Below, in pieces: positions 20,951 through 28,997 of a DNA stretch of 64,000 nt; within the stretch, counting starts at the first letter, position 1; each line of letters starts with the position of its first letter. The stretch covers positions 310,001 to 374,000 of the forward strand of contig CAWGJS010000008.1 in NCBI GenBank assembly GCA_963822955.1, given 5' to 3'. Source of the stretch: JAJYUU01 sp963822955 (GTDB lineage: Bacteria; Actinomycetota; Actinomycetes; Streptosporangiales; Streptosporangiaceae). The translations under genes were made by a program, and so were the position numbers. The notes under the pieces are model-generated. The model was not told where the DNA came from and ran no database searches. It saw only the letters and a program-made list of their open reading frames with translations.

Positions 20951-21863
20951 ATGCGAGCGCGCACCCTGCTGAGGGCCACTGCCATCGTCGGCGCTGCGGG
21001 CATCGGCTACGCGTCGGTCATCGAGCGGAACTGGTTCGCCCTGCGTGAGTACGACGTCCCGGTGCTGCCGGCTGGCTCAGCTCCGTTGCGCATCCTTCAT
21101 ATTTCGGACGTTCACCTGACGCCAGGCCGTCACCGGCTGATGTCCTGGCTGCGGTCACTCGATGCGCTGGAGCCCGACCTAGTGGTGAACACTGGCGACT
21201 CGCTGGGGCACCCGCAGGCCCTGCAGCCGCTCCTGACCTCGCTGGGCCCGCTGCTCGACCGGCCAGGGATTTTTGTGTACGGCTCCAACGACCTGTACTC
21301 GCCCACCCTCAGGAACCCGCTGCGCTACCTGTGGGGGCCCAGCACCGGTGATCACGATCACGAGGCACCTGACCTGCCATGGCAGGACCTCGGGGACGCG
21401 ATGGAGAGCGCTGGCTGGTTTAACGCCAACAACCGGCGAGGCCGGGTCAAGGTCGGTGACCATGACATCGAGGTGGGCGGGGTCCACGACTCGCATGTCC
21501 ACCGCGACCGGTACGAGGACATCGCCGGCCTGGCCGACGCCGACTGCAGACCTGCGGCTGGGCGTCATGCACTCGCCCGAGCCTGCCGTACTCGACCGGT
21601 TCGCCGCTGACGGCTTCAACCTGCTGCTCGCGGGCCACACCCACGGCGGGCAGCTGTGCGTGCCTGGTTACGGGGCACTGGTGACCAACTGCGGCATCCC
21701 TCGCGGCATGGTCAAGGGCCTGCACCGATACCCGGACGGGCGCGCGGAGCGGCAGGCCTGGCTGCACGTCTCGGCGGGCCTCGGCACTGCCTCGACCGCT
21801 CCGGTTCGCTTCAGTTGCCGGCCGGAAGCCACGCTGCTCACGCTGGTAGCCGGGATGGGCTAG
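20951..21863 (+). CDS. metallophosphoesterase (Rv3683-like), frameshifted
   Basis: Calcineurin-like phosphoesterase with an N-terminal hydrophobic segment. The first part carries HISDVHLTPGR and VVNTGDSLGHP, then GSNDLYSPT. The second part, in another frame, carries LRLGVMHSPEP, LLLAGHTHGGQL and HVSAGLGTA. The frames meet near 21541-21552 (around GACTGCAGAC), where one extra base would restore a single protein of about 303 residues. The start may be ATG 20951 or GTG 20945. The downstream half is complete to the TAG at 21861. Confidence 0.87.
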
Positions 21864-21880
21864 ACTTCTCGGGCGGTCAG

Positions 21881-21957
21881 CGGGGTGTGGCGCAGCTTGG
21901 CAGCGCGCTTCGTTCGGGACGAAGAGGCCGCCGGTTCAAATCCGGCCACCCCGACCA
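21881..21957 (+). tRNA. tRNA-Pro(CGG)
   Basis: Seven-base acceptor stem CGGGGTG/CACCCCG, anticodon arm CTTCG-TTCGGGA-CGAAG giving anticodon CGG, T-loop GGTTCAAATCC, discriminator A and an encoded CCA. An integrase remnant follows directly, so its 3' half was probably used as an attachment site. Confidence 0.96.
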
Positions 21958-21959
21958 AG

Positions 21960-22212
21960 GTCGGAGCCACGATTCAGTTGTAACTGGCTTTCGCGCGGAT
22001 ACCCGTAGGGCGCGCGATTGCGCACTGATTGCACAGTCCTGCTCCTCCGCTGTCTTGCCGGCGGCCATAGCGTCGCGCGCTGCGGCCAGATCCTCAGACC
22101 TGGCGTGCACGTAGGTCTTCATGGTGAACCCGGCGTCAGCATGACCGAGCCATGCGGGAATGCCGGCCGGGGACACCCGTGCGCGCGCCAGCTCGTCGCA
22201 GGTCAACACGTG
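21960..22212 (-). pseudogene. tyrosine recombinase (phage integrase) C-terminal remnant
   Basis: Minus-strand reading gives HVLTCDELARARVSPAGIP, then AWLGHADAGFTMKTYVHA, the LGH box and the distal part carrying the catalytic Tyr of tyrosine recombinases. Only about 75 residues remain: the upstream RKHR part of the catalytic domain is gone and the frame then runs into the tRNA. It points at the tRNA-Pro 3' end, as an integrase next to its own att site would. Expected to be inactive. Confidence 0.75.
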
Positions 22213-22448
22213 TAGGGTGGAGATCGACAAGATCGGCATCCTGGAGAACCCCGTCATTGCCGAGCCCGCCCGGCGGCCGACGATATGGCCATCCTGGCAT
22301 CGCAGGCGGCGATTACGGCCGCCCCGTCCGCCCGGTGCCAGCTGCGCTGAGCGCACCGCGGCCGGCCAGGGTCAGCAGGTCCGGAAGCGCGTTTGAGCGC
22401 CACCCGGACTGCCTGCCGATTGCCTGCGGCGCCCGCGACGCGACTCGC

Positions 22449-22835
22449 CTAGGACGCCTTCAGCAGCTGGTGCACCCGCTGGTGGGACACACCGAGGACG
22501 TCTCCGATAGCCGACTGGGACAGGCCGGTGTCATGCAGTTCCATAAGTGCCAGCCGCCGGACCGCTTCGTACAGCTCTTCGGTCTTCCGCAGGTCCCTCT
22601 CGGCCAGCATCAGGGTGGTCAGCGTGCTGGTGACGTCCCGGCCGCCGATCACGTACTTCCAGGCCAGGTCCAGCTCTTCGGGATCTGCGTCAGTCAGCCC
22701 GGCGATCAGGTCGCGCACCTCGACGTCCAGGTCGGCAAACCGTGAGGCATCAGTCGCGGCCGGGCCGAGGTTCTCGCCGGCAATGCTGGCGATCCACAGG
22801 CCGTCTTCACGGGTAACCGTCACGTCGTAGGTCAT
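22449..22835 (-). CDS. hicB: HicB-like antitoxin
   Basis: 128-residue protein with a HicB-type N-terminal partial RNase H fold (MTYDVTVTREDGLWIASI, ENLGPAATDASRFADL) and a C-terminal helix-turn-helix (GLSQSAIGDVLGVSHQRVHQLL). The antitoxin should neutralise HicA and repress the operon. It begins inside the stop of hicA (ATGA overlap). Confidence 0.83.
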   Translation of the reverse strand: MTYDVTVTREDGLWIASIAGENLGPAATDASRFADLDVEVRDLIAGLTDADPEELDLAWKYVIGGRDVTSTLTTLMLAERDLRKTEELYEAVRRLALMELHDTGLSQSAIGDVLGVSHQRVHQLLKAS

Positions 22836-23074
22836 CGCTCTGTCCACTTCTCCCCGAACCATGGCGCGAGCCGCTCCTCTAGTGCGCGCAGTACTTCCCA
22901 CGACAGGTCCCTGGCGTGACGAGTCAGGCCGAATCGCACTACTTCCTCACCGGATGAGTCAGGCAGCGCATATATCTGGTGCGAGCCCTTGCCGCGCTTC
23001 GCCAGCTGGAGCACCCTCAGGCCCTCCCTGCGCGCATGCCTGCGGACCAGGCTGAGCGCCTCGGCTGGATTCAT
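22832..23074 (-). CDS. hicA: HicA-like mRNA interferase toxin
   Basis: 80-residue basic protein with the HicA/YcfA double-stranded-RNA-binding-like fold. RRHARREGLRVLQLAKRGKG is followed by SHQIYAL, where the His is the expected catalytic residue. HicA toxins cleave mRNA until bound by HicB. ATG 23074 directly follows GGAGG; in-frame starts further upstream extend into DNA without similarity. Toxin first, antitoxin second is the usual hicAB order. Confidence 0.82.
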   Translation of the reverse strand: MNPAEALSLVRRHARREGLRVLQLAKRGKGSHQIYALPDSSGEEVVRFGLTRHARDLSWEVLRALEERLAPWFGEKWTER

Positions 23075-23084
23075 CCTCCGGTTC

Positions 23085-23115
23085 ACCACGAATAGTAATT
23101 CTAGTGAGCTAGACG
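23085..23115 (-). promoter_or_regulatory. candidate hicAB operator/promoter
   Basis: Locally A/T-rich patch just upstream of hicA. It contains the interrupted palindrome CTAG-TGAG-CTAG (23101-23112) and, downstream on the minus strand, the -10-like TACTAT. Position suits autorepression by HicB; inferred only. Confidence 0.4.
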
Positions 23116-23147
23116 CGCAAGCTGCAAGCGGACTAGAAACAAGAGGG

Positions 23148-23312
23148 CTGGTCTGGCCTGGGCGCAATGTACCGCGTGGCCGTGCCGAGTCGGCCGAGAC
23201 AGCACTCGCCGCAGCAAACAAGGAGATCGAGCGCCTCGCCGGACTCGCCTGCCAGCATCCGGCCGCGGCTGTTCACGACGGCCGGTGCGTGGCATGCGGG
23301 CAAGACGTCTAG
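23148..23312 (+). pseudogene. small zinc-ribbon-like ORF without a normal start
   Basis: The open frame ends with AGLACQHPAAAVHDGRC-VACGQDV, a CxH...CxxC arrangement of the kind found in small actinobacterial and phage proteins, preceded by a short helical segment (AETALAAANKEIERL). No ATG, GTG or TTG lies near the expected start; CTG 23148 is the nearest candidate and the frame continues upstream without similarity. Probably a truncated gene in the mobile region. Confidence 0.35.
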
Positions 23313-23392
23313 TAGATAGCGCTTCCTGGCGGGTTCGGCCTGCCCCTGGTGCCCCGGCAAGCGCTCCGCGAAGACAGTCCTACGATGCTGGC

Positions 23393-23596
23393 ATGCCCGA
23401 GGAGATCGAGTACTTCAGCACCCACAGCGCCCACGACCCCGAGTCCCTGACCGTTCATATGAACAAGATGGCCCGCGACGGCTGGGAGCTCCTGACGGTC
23501 AACTTCGCCGTCAGAGGCGAGACTGGCTTCCACACGTTCTTCTGGAAGCGGCCGCACCACGCCACCCCGGCAGCGAACCAGGCCGAGCAGGCATAG
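23393..23596 (+). CDS. small DUF4177-like protein
   Basis: 67-residue protein with MNKMARDGWELLTVNF and a C-terminal FFWKRP, the DUF4177-type pattern also present in the gene at 13745-13900. Function unknown. ATG 23393 lies six bases after a TACGAT box (23381-23386), the leaderless arrangement. No homologous partner gene adjacent. Confidence 0.72.
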   Translation: MPEEIEYFSTHSAHDPESLTVHMNKMARDGWELLTVNFAVRGETGFHTFFWKRPHHATPAANQAEQA

Positions 23597-23863
23597 CGCG
23601 CGCAACGGCTGTACGCGAAGCAACGTCAGGCAGTTGACGCGGGCTGACCGCAGCAAGCCGTCCCGCCCCTGACGCATGACCGGGAGAGCCAACTGGGGTA
23701 AGCCGCGTCTGCCTGTCCGCCTCAGCATGCGGATTTGGGAACACCCGCGCGAACATTGCCCAAGAGCCCGCGCAACAGCCTTCCCAGCTGTCCCATACAG
23801 GCCGCGAGATCGGGCTGAGGATCGTGGCCCCGTCCGCGCGCCCCGGCAAGCCGAAATGCAAAG
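23597..23863. other. noncoding stretch in the accessory region
   Basis: Frames here are open only as shadows of each other and none has a plausible start with similarity. I see no RNA gene or repeat. Confidence 0.4.
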
Positions 23864-24031
23864 ATGACCGCCGCCGAGATCCGCCGCCTGCTGACAGCCT
23901 TCACGCATCCGCAACATCCGGGCGAGCACTACCAGCACTGGTCACGATGGCGACGCCACCACCAAGCCCAGGCCCGGCAGTCCCACTACCAGCGCAGGCT
24001 CACGAACCAGCCGCTGCCGATGAGGTGCTAA
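23864..24031 (+). CDS. small basic hypothetical protein
   Basis: 55 residues beginning MTAAEIRRLLTAFTHPQHPG and rich in Trp, His, Arg and Gln (HWSRWRRHHQAQARQSHYQRR). Small ORFs of this composition are scattered in actinobacterial mobile regions; I do not know a function. AAAG precedes the ATG but no strong ribosome-binding site is visible. It could be a remnant carried with a lost transposase. Confidence 0.42.
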   Translation: MTAAEIRRLLTAFTHPQHPGEHYQHWSRWRRHHQAQARQSHYQRRLTNQPLPMRC

Positions 24032-24076
24032 CCGGCTGCGCCTCATCAGGCGTCAGCGCCAGGCTGGCAGAGGCAG

Positions 24077-24508
24077 TCAGTCCGGGTTCAGGTACTGACC
24101 GCCCCACGTCTGCGGGTCTGTGTCCGCTAGCGTCTCGGTGAACGTCCACCGATGACCGGCGAAGTCCTCGGCGCCATACTGCCGCTCGCCATACATGTAG
24201 TCCGCCGGCTTCGCCAGGATGACCGCGCCATGTGCCCGGGCGCGCTCGCAGTGAGACCGCGCGTCCGGGACCCGCACCATCACGTACTGGGCCACCGCCT
24301 CGCGACCCGGCGGGCGGTGGTAGCCGCCTGGCTCGGCCACGATCACGGCCCCGTCGCCGACCCTCAGCTGAGACCGGTGGTTCTCGCCGATCCGTAGCCG
24401 CTCGACAAACCCGAATGCCGCAGTCAGCCAGGCAACCGCCTCGCGGACGTCCGGATAGATCAGAACCGGGATGACCGTGGCCGCTGGGACCGAGCGGTTG
24501 ACCTTCAT
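24077..24508 (-). CDS. VOC (glyoxalase/bleomycin resistance) superfamily protein
   Basis: 143-residue protein with two beta-alpha-beta-beta-beta modules: VIPVLIYPDVREAVAWLT at the N-terminus and AQYVMVRVPDARSHCERA in the middle, ending with GHRWTFTETL. This is the PhnB-like subgroup often annotated as glyoxalase or bleomycin resistance; the substrate cannot be told. ATG 24508. Convergent with the small ORF upstream. Confidence 0.83.
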   Translation of the reverse strand: MKVNRSVPAATVIPVLIYPDVREAVAWLTAAFGFVERLRIGENHRSQLRVGDGAVIVAEPGGYHRPPGREAVAQYVMVRVPDARSHCERARAHGAVILAKPADYMYGERQYGAEDFAGHRWTFTETLADTDPQTWGGQYLNPD

Positions 24509-24668
24509 TCCGCCAGGCTAACGACATGCACGCCGGCAGGCCACGGACCGCAGGGAAGCACTCGTCTAGATGGCATCACGTGCCCACACCGGACAAGATC
24601 TCGGGCTGGGAGGGTCGGGGACTGGTGCGGTTTCCGCTGTCGCGGCCCGTTTCCAGTCCCCGCCCGTC

Positions 24669-24701
24669 AAACCGTGCATGCGGTTCTCCCGCACACGGCT
24701 T
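24669..24701 (-). ncRNA. group II intron domain V
   Basis: The minus strand reads AAGCCGTGTGCGGGAGAACC followed by GCATGCACGGTTT, a 33-nt hairpin with the AGC catalytic triad near the base and a GAGA-type tetraloop. It lies 12 bases after the reverse transcriptase stop, the standard position. Confidence 0.8.
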
Positions 24702-24712
24702 ACCGACGTTCT

Positions 24713-26078
24713 TCACCGTCGGCGTTCGGCCTGCCCGCGCCAGTCCTGGAAGGGCCTGGGCGGGATGACGATTCGATGGAGGCTGGTCAGGCTCAGGTGA
24801 TCTGGAGATAGCAGCACCTGAGTTACGCCCCACCGCCAGGCCCGGCGGCGGTTGCCCTTCTTGGACAACCACAGCCCGAGCCGCCAGAGGGCGTAATTCC
24901 CGACCTGGCCGAGGACCCGAGCCGAGTTTCCGTAGCGGAAGTACCCGGCCCAGCCGCGCAAGAACATGTTGAGTTCCGCGACGACATCCTCGACCGGCAC
25001 CCAGAGCCGGTCCCGGCCGGTGATTTCCCGGATCCGGTCGCGGGCATGCTGGGCGGCTTGCGTGAGGGCCAGCGGGCGAGGAAGGTCAGGTGCGCCGACT
25101 TGGGGGTCCGCCCGCGCACCAGCCGGTGGTGAAACCCGAGGAAGTCAAACCCGGGGTTTCCCTCCGCCAGGTGCACGATGCGGGTCTTGGCCATCTTCGG
25201 CTGCAAGCGAGCCCGGCCAGCAGATCGGTAAGCCGCGCGAGCGCGGCCTCGGCCTGCTCCCTTGTCTGGCACATCGTCACAGCGTCCTCGGCATAGCGCA
25301 CCAGCACGCCGTGCTCGCCCGCCTGCCATGCCCGGTCCAGCCGGTGCAGGTCGACGTTGCAGAGCAACGGCGATAACGGACGGCCTTGCGGCGTGCCGGA
25401 CACGCTGCGCCGCAGCGACCCGTCCTCCATCACCCCGGCCCGCAGCAGCGCGCGGATCAGGGCCAGGACAGCCTGGTCGAAGACGCGTTCCTCGATCGCC
25501 TGCATCAGCCGGTCATGCGGAATCGACTCGAAACAGCTCGCGATATCGGTTTCCACCACCCAGCGGCGGCCACGCCAGGACTCATCGATGAGCACCTGCA
25601 GGGCGTCGTGCGCCGACCGCCTCGGGCGGAACCCGAAGCTGACCGGCAGGAAGTCCGCTTCGAAGACCGGCTCGAGCACGATCTTCAGCGCGGCCTGCAC
25701 GACCCGGTCGCGGACAGCGGGGATCGACAACGGCCTCTTCTCGGCTGTTCCCGGCTTGGGGATGAACACCCGCCGGGCCGGCAGCGGCCGGTACCGTTTC
25801 TCCCTCAGCTCCGCGGCCAGCTCACCGAGCAGCCGGGATACCCCGTACTCCTCGGCGTCCGCCAGGCTGTCACGGTCAATGCCAGCAGCGCCGCGGTTGC
25901 GGCGCACGTCCTCCCACGCCCTGTCCAGCACATCCCTGCGGTGGACCTTGTCGAACAGCGCATGGAACCGTCGGTCCGGATCGGCCTTGGCCGCCCGGTA
26001 CAGCGCATGCTGCAAGGCTCTGACTCTGTCGCCTCCGACAGCCGTCAGGGTGGACCTAGCCGTAACTCCGGCACTCAC
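24713..26078 (-). pseudogene. group II intron reverse transcriptase/maturase, degenerate
   Basis: Starting at GTG 26078: RT blocks RVFIPKPGTAEKRPLSIP, VSFGFRPRRSAHDAL, and SGTPQGRPLSPLLCNVDL. Later come KTRIVHLAEGNPGFDFLGF and the maturase part MFLRGWAGYFRYGNS, ending at 24713. Two frame changes break it, near 25207-25215 and near 25045-25052. The catalytic YADD is YAED (residues 262-265), and PQGG is PQGR, so activity is doubtful even if the frame is restored. No endonuclease domain is obvious. Confidence 0.85.
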
Positions 26079-26725
26079 CAGTCAGCAGCTCCCAGCTCGC
26101 GCGTGAACGAAGCAGCGGCCCTTCCCTACCCGCAGGTTGTGCTGTCCTGCGGCTCGATCAGTACTACGGCCGCCTCCGACTCCCTTTCGGCCGCCGCCCA
26201 CTTCCCGGCTCCACACCGGTTATAAGACGGCGCTCTCCGCGCCAGCCCGCAGCACGCTTCGGCCGGGGGGCCTCTCCAGTTCCCGCCGCCACCCTCTGAA
26301 CGTTCCGCGCCCTCTTACGCCGGAGAGTCCCTCGCGGCTGCCATCCAGGATCTTCACCGCTTCCATGGCCTTCGCCGTGAACCGCCCGGCTCGGCCCTCT
26401 CCTCGGTGTCTAACGACGCGGCAGGCTTCGCTTCCGCTACGGACCGCTCAGTTGCTCCCCCACACGGGCTTTCGACGCTGGGCTTCAGCCCGGCCCGTTT
26501 CCAGGCCGAACCGCCAGCCTGCTACCGGGCTCCCTGGCGACTACCCGGACCGGACTCACACCGGCAGGCGACGACGAGCTTCTGATCAGGTCATGATCGC
26601 TGGACAATCACCTCCATGATCTCTGGACGCACCGGCTGTAGTACTAGGCCCCACGTATCTCGGCCATTTCGCGCCCAGTGGAGCGTCCGCTCTGGCGCAG
26701 GAGAACGCTGACGCCTGCTCTCAGG

Positions 26726-27100
26726 TCACGCCTCGAAGCCCGGCTTCCCGGTGAGAGCTGCTCCCAGGCTGCCATAGATGCGCAGCTCCTGATCGACTCC
26801 CGTTATCTGCATGACTCGCAGCACCGCCGGGGACGGGATGACGACCCAAAGCTCACCGCCCCAGGACATGGCAGCGTCATTGGCGATCAGCAAGTGGCGT
26901 GTGCCGGAGGAATCGCAGAACTCTGTCAGCGACATGTCCGCTATGACCACCGTCGCGCGCGGGCCGAACGCGCCGAGCAGTTCGCGGCCGAGGCGACGCG
27001 CGTTGCCGATGTCAGCCTCGCAGGGCAGCGTCACGATCTCGGGGACTACCAGAGGCTTAACGGTGGCCCGTGGCTCTGCAGGAGACTCCTTGAACGGCAC
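26726..27100 (-). CDS. STAS-domain (anti-sigma factor antagonist-like) protein
   Basis: About 124 residues. IVTLPCEADIGNARRLG opens the STAS fold, ATVVIADMSLTEFCDSSGTRHL carries the DSSG site where antagonists are phosphorylated, and the C-terminus is VDQELRIYGSLGAAL. It likely takes part in a partner-switching circuit, but no anti-sigma kinase gene is in the window. The start is uncertain: GTG 27100 is chosen because similarity begins near it; the frame stays open to 27394. Confidence 0.7.
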   Translation of the reverse strand: MPFKESPAEPRATVKPLVVPEIVTLPCEADIGNARRLGRELLGAFGPRATVVIADMSLTEFCDSSGTRHLLIANDAAMSWGGELWVVIPSPAVLRVMQITGVDQELRIYGSLGAALTGKPGFEA

Positions 27101-27341
27101 CTGCAGGACCAATTTCGATTCAGGAGTGGCCGGGCACCAGAAACCAGGGCCCTGTCCCGCTACCAGGCAGAGCACATCGCAGCGGCCGCCAGGCCTCCGC
27201 GCTGCCAAGGACGCCGTCAGCGCAGGCAGCCGCCCATGGCGGAACTCGAGATCGCGCGGGATAAGGCGGTAGCCGCGCTCGCCGATCCCGGCCGTATCCG
27301 CTACGGTGCCGAGGGCACTCGCGTTCTGGGCTCTTCGGGGC

Positions 27342-27914
27342 CTAGCCGCGGCGACCGGCTTTGAAGGTGTCCGCTGCGGCCTGGACCTGGGCAAGGTAGT
27401 CCTGCCAGCCAGCCTCGGTGAAGACCTCGTCGTGGTCGGACCCGGCTGTGCCGTCGATGAGTTCCCTGATGATGTCGGCGTGGCCGGCGTGCTGGGCGGT
27501 CTCCCAGACCATCATGATGTCCATTGCGCCCAGCGTCGTCTGGCGGTCGGTTTCATCCCAGTGGGCCACCGACCCTGGCGCGCCCAAGTCCAGTTTGGTG
27601 ATGGTCAGGTCGGCGTGCGCGCAGGCCCGCTGGTAGAGGCTGAGGATTGACTCGCTGGATTCCTCGGGCGTGGCCCACATGTCGGCGTTGGGATAGGACT
27701 CGGACTCGTCCCAGGGTGGCAGCGGGCGGCCGAATGAGGCGCCTAGGTAGATGTACTCCAGGTCGGCCAGGTGCTTGACGAGCCCGAGGAGATTAGTGCC
27801 GGTGGGTGTCATCGGACGGCGGAGGTCGTACTCGTCCAGGTCCTCCAGCCGGGACAACAGCGCCTGCCTTGTGGCCTGAAGACTGCGGTGCAGTTCCCCC
27901 TTAGGACCAGACAC
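27342..27914 (-). CDS. DinB-family (DUF664) protein
   Basis: Four-helix DinB-like fold with putative metal-binding His residues: LLGLVKHLADLEYIYLG near residue 50 and VWETAQHAGHADIIRELIDG near residue 145. In actinomycetes such proteins are mycothiol-dependent or unknown. GTG 27914 is fixed by GGAGG four bases upstream. 190 residues, ending with an Arg-rich tail. Confidence 0.87.
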   Translation of the reverse strand: MSGPKGELHRSLQATRQALLSRLEDLDEYDLRRPMTPTGTNLLGLVKHLADLEYIYLGASFGRPLPPWDESESYPNADMWATPEESSESILSLYQRACAHADLTITKLDLGAPGSVAHWDETDRQTTLGAMDIMMVWETAQHAGHADIIRELIDGTAGSDHDEVFTEAGWQDYLAQVQAAADTFKAGRRG

Positions 27915-28034
27915 TGTTCCTCCCGGCGGACAGTCAAGAGATGCCCAAGAGTTTGTGGATGCCACAAACCATCCCATCCCAGACGCAGGATATGGGCTCA
28001 CGGCTTGCCCGTGCTCGAGATGACGCTGGCGCGC

Positions 28035-28250
28035 TCACCTCCTCCGGAGTCGCATGATCTCGCCACGCAGCGCGGCGTTCTCGCGACGCAAGTGGTCGAT
28101 CTCGGCCCGCTGGTCAGCGTTGCTCTCATGGGACGGTGAGCTGAACTCGCAGCGGACTGGAGTCCCGTAGTCGGCGGCCCATGGATCGACCGTCAGATGC
28201 AGCTCGAGATGCTTCAGCACCGAAGTCAGACGACCGCGGCCGGCCTTCAC
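28035..28250 (-). CDS. hypothetical protein with C-terminal coiled coil
   Basis: 71 residues; unrecognised. The N-terminal part (RGRLTSVLKHLELHLTVD) is followed by a charged helix AEIDHLRRENAALRGEIMRL with heptad Leu/Ile spacing. The start is uncertain; the frame opens after a TAG near 28310 with no good ribosome-binding site. Could be a truncated gene. The rest of the 27915-28407 interval has no feature. Confidence 0.33.
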   Translation of the reverse strand: MKAGRGRLTSVLKHLELHLTVDPWAADYGTPVRCEFSSPSHESNADQRAEIDHLRRENAALRGEIMRLRRR

Positions 28251-28407
28251 GTACCACTTGCTCTCGCCGCGTTCCGGGACTCCAGCGAACCGCCCGGCCG
28301 CCGAAGCCAGCTACCCGGCTGCGCTCGACCTGGTCGGCCGTCTAGCGTGTGAGCCGGACGGCCAGCCTGCGCGTCCTACGCACAACGCCCGGCGAAGGAG
28401 ACGCGTC

Positions 28408-28863
28408 TTGAGCACCGAGCCCTTCAGGCGTACGCCCGCGCAGATGGACGAGCTGCGCGCCGATCTCGGCGTCACCCGGCGCCGGCGCACGCTTCTGATA
28501 GCTGTGCTGGCTATCGTCCTGGTGCTCGCTGGTGGCACCGGGTACCTGGCCGGCCGGTCGCATCCGCGGATCGTGACCCGCACCGTGGCCCGTGTCGAGC
28601 ATCAGGTCACTGTCAGGACGGTCACGAGGTGGCGCACCAGGACGGGCATGAGGGCGGGTTCTGGCGCCGGCACCACTCCATGTCTTGAGCAGGGCGGCAC
28701 CGTCGTGCCGGCAGCCGGTGGCGCGGCCTCGGGAGCGACGGGCCTAACCACGTGCTCGATCCGGATCGAGCCCGACGTGCCGGCCGATGCCGGCGACCAG
28801 CTGGTCATCACCGCGCCTGACGGCACGTCGGACAGCTATCAGCTCGCCTCGCCTTCCGGCTGA
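28408..28863 (+). CDS. membrane-anchored hypothetical protein
   Basis: 151 residues: a basic cytoplasmic start (STEPFRRTPAQMDELRADLG), one transmembrane segment (about residues 31-51, LLIAVLAIVLVLAGG), then an extracytoplasmic Thr/Arg-rich part with two Cys residues (TPCLEQGG, TTCSIRIEP) that could form a disulfide. TTG 28408 is set by GAAGGAG seven bases upstream. No family recognised. Confidence 0.68.
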   Translation: MSTEPFRRTPAQMDELRADLGVTRRRRTLLIAVLAIVLVLAGGTGYLAGRSHPRIVTRTVARVEHQVTVRTVTRWRTRTGMRAGSGAGTTPCLEQGGTVVPAAGGAASGATGLTTCSIRIEPDVPADAGDQLVITAPDGTSDSYQLASPSG

Positions 28864-28905
28864 TGGGCTGGGGATCGCGGTCAAGGACGGCGACCGCTGG
28901 CTTGG

Positions 28906-28979
28906 CTTTACGTCATAAAGTTTTCAGCTGAACCTCTTGACTTTGCGCCATAAAGCCGTGTCTACTTTGTGGCGTAGAG
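28906..28979 (+). repeat. three copies of a 15-bp CTTT-N7-AAAG operator-like motif
   Basis: Copies are CTTTACGTCATAAAG (28906-28920), CTTTGCGCCATAAAG (28941-28955) and, in opposite orientation, CTTTGTGGCGTAGAG (28965-28979). They surround and overlap a promoter upstream of the membrane protein/winged-helix gene pair, which makes the winged-helix protein the likely ligand. Confidence 0.7.
28937..28966 (+). promoter_or_regulatory. sigma-70-type promoter for the 28998-29956 operon
   Basis: TTGACT at 28937-28942 and TCTACT at 28961-28966, separated by 18 bp. The second operator-like repeat fills the spacer and the third covers the -10 end and start region, suited to repression. Confidence 0.6.
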
Positions 28980-28997
28980 TTGATCGAGGGAGGCACC

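Larger units (their letters stand above)
24613..26632 (-). mobile_element. group II intron, probably inactive
   Basis: The element contains a reverse transcriptase ORF followed at once by a domain V hairpin and then a domain VI hairpin (GGGGACTGG...CCAGTCCCC at 24617-24661). The 5' boundary is placed at GTGCG (26632), matching the GTGYG consensus. Between it and the ORF lie GTGTGAGTCCGG and CGGGTAGTCGCCAGGGAGCC, typical of domain I. Total about 2.0 kb. Both ends are inferred to within a few bases. Reverse transcriptase damage suggests a dead element. Confidence 0.75.

Noticed and set aside
21877..21959. Extension of the integrase remnant frame through the tRNA
   Set aside because: The resulting peptide (GWPDLNRRPLRPE type) is the familiar artefact of translating a tRNA gene.
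25357..26225. Plus-strand frames across the intron reverse transcriptase
   Set aside because: They are shadows of the RT frame and of structured intron RNA.
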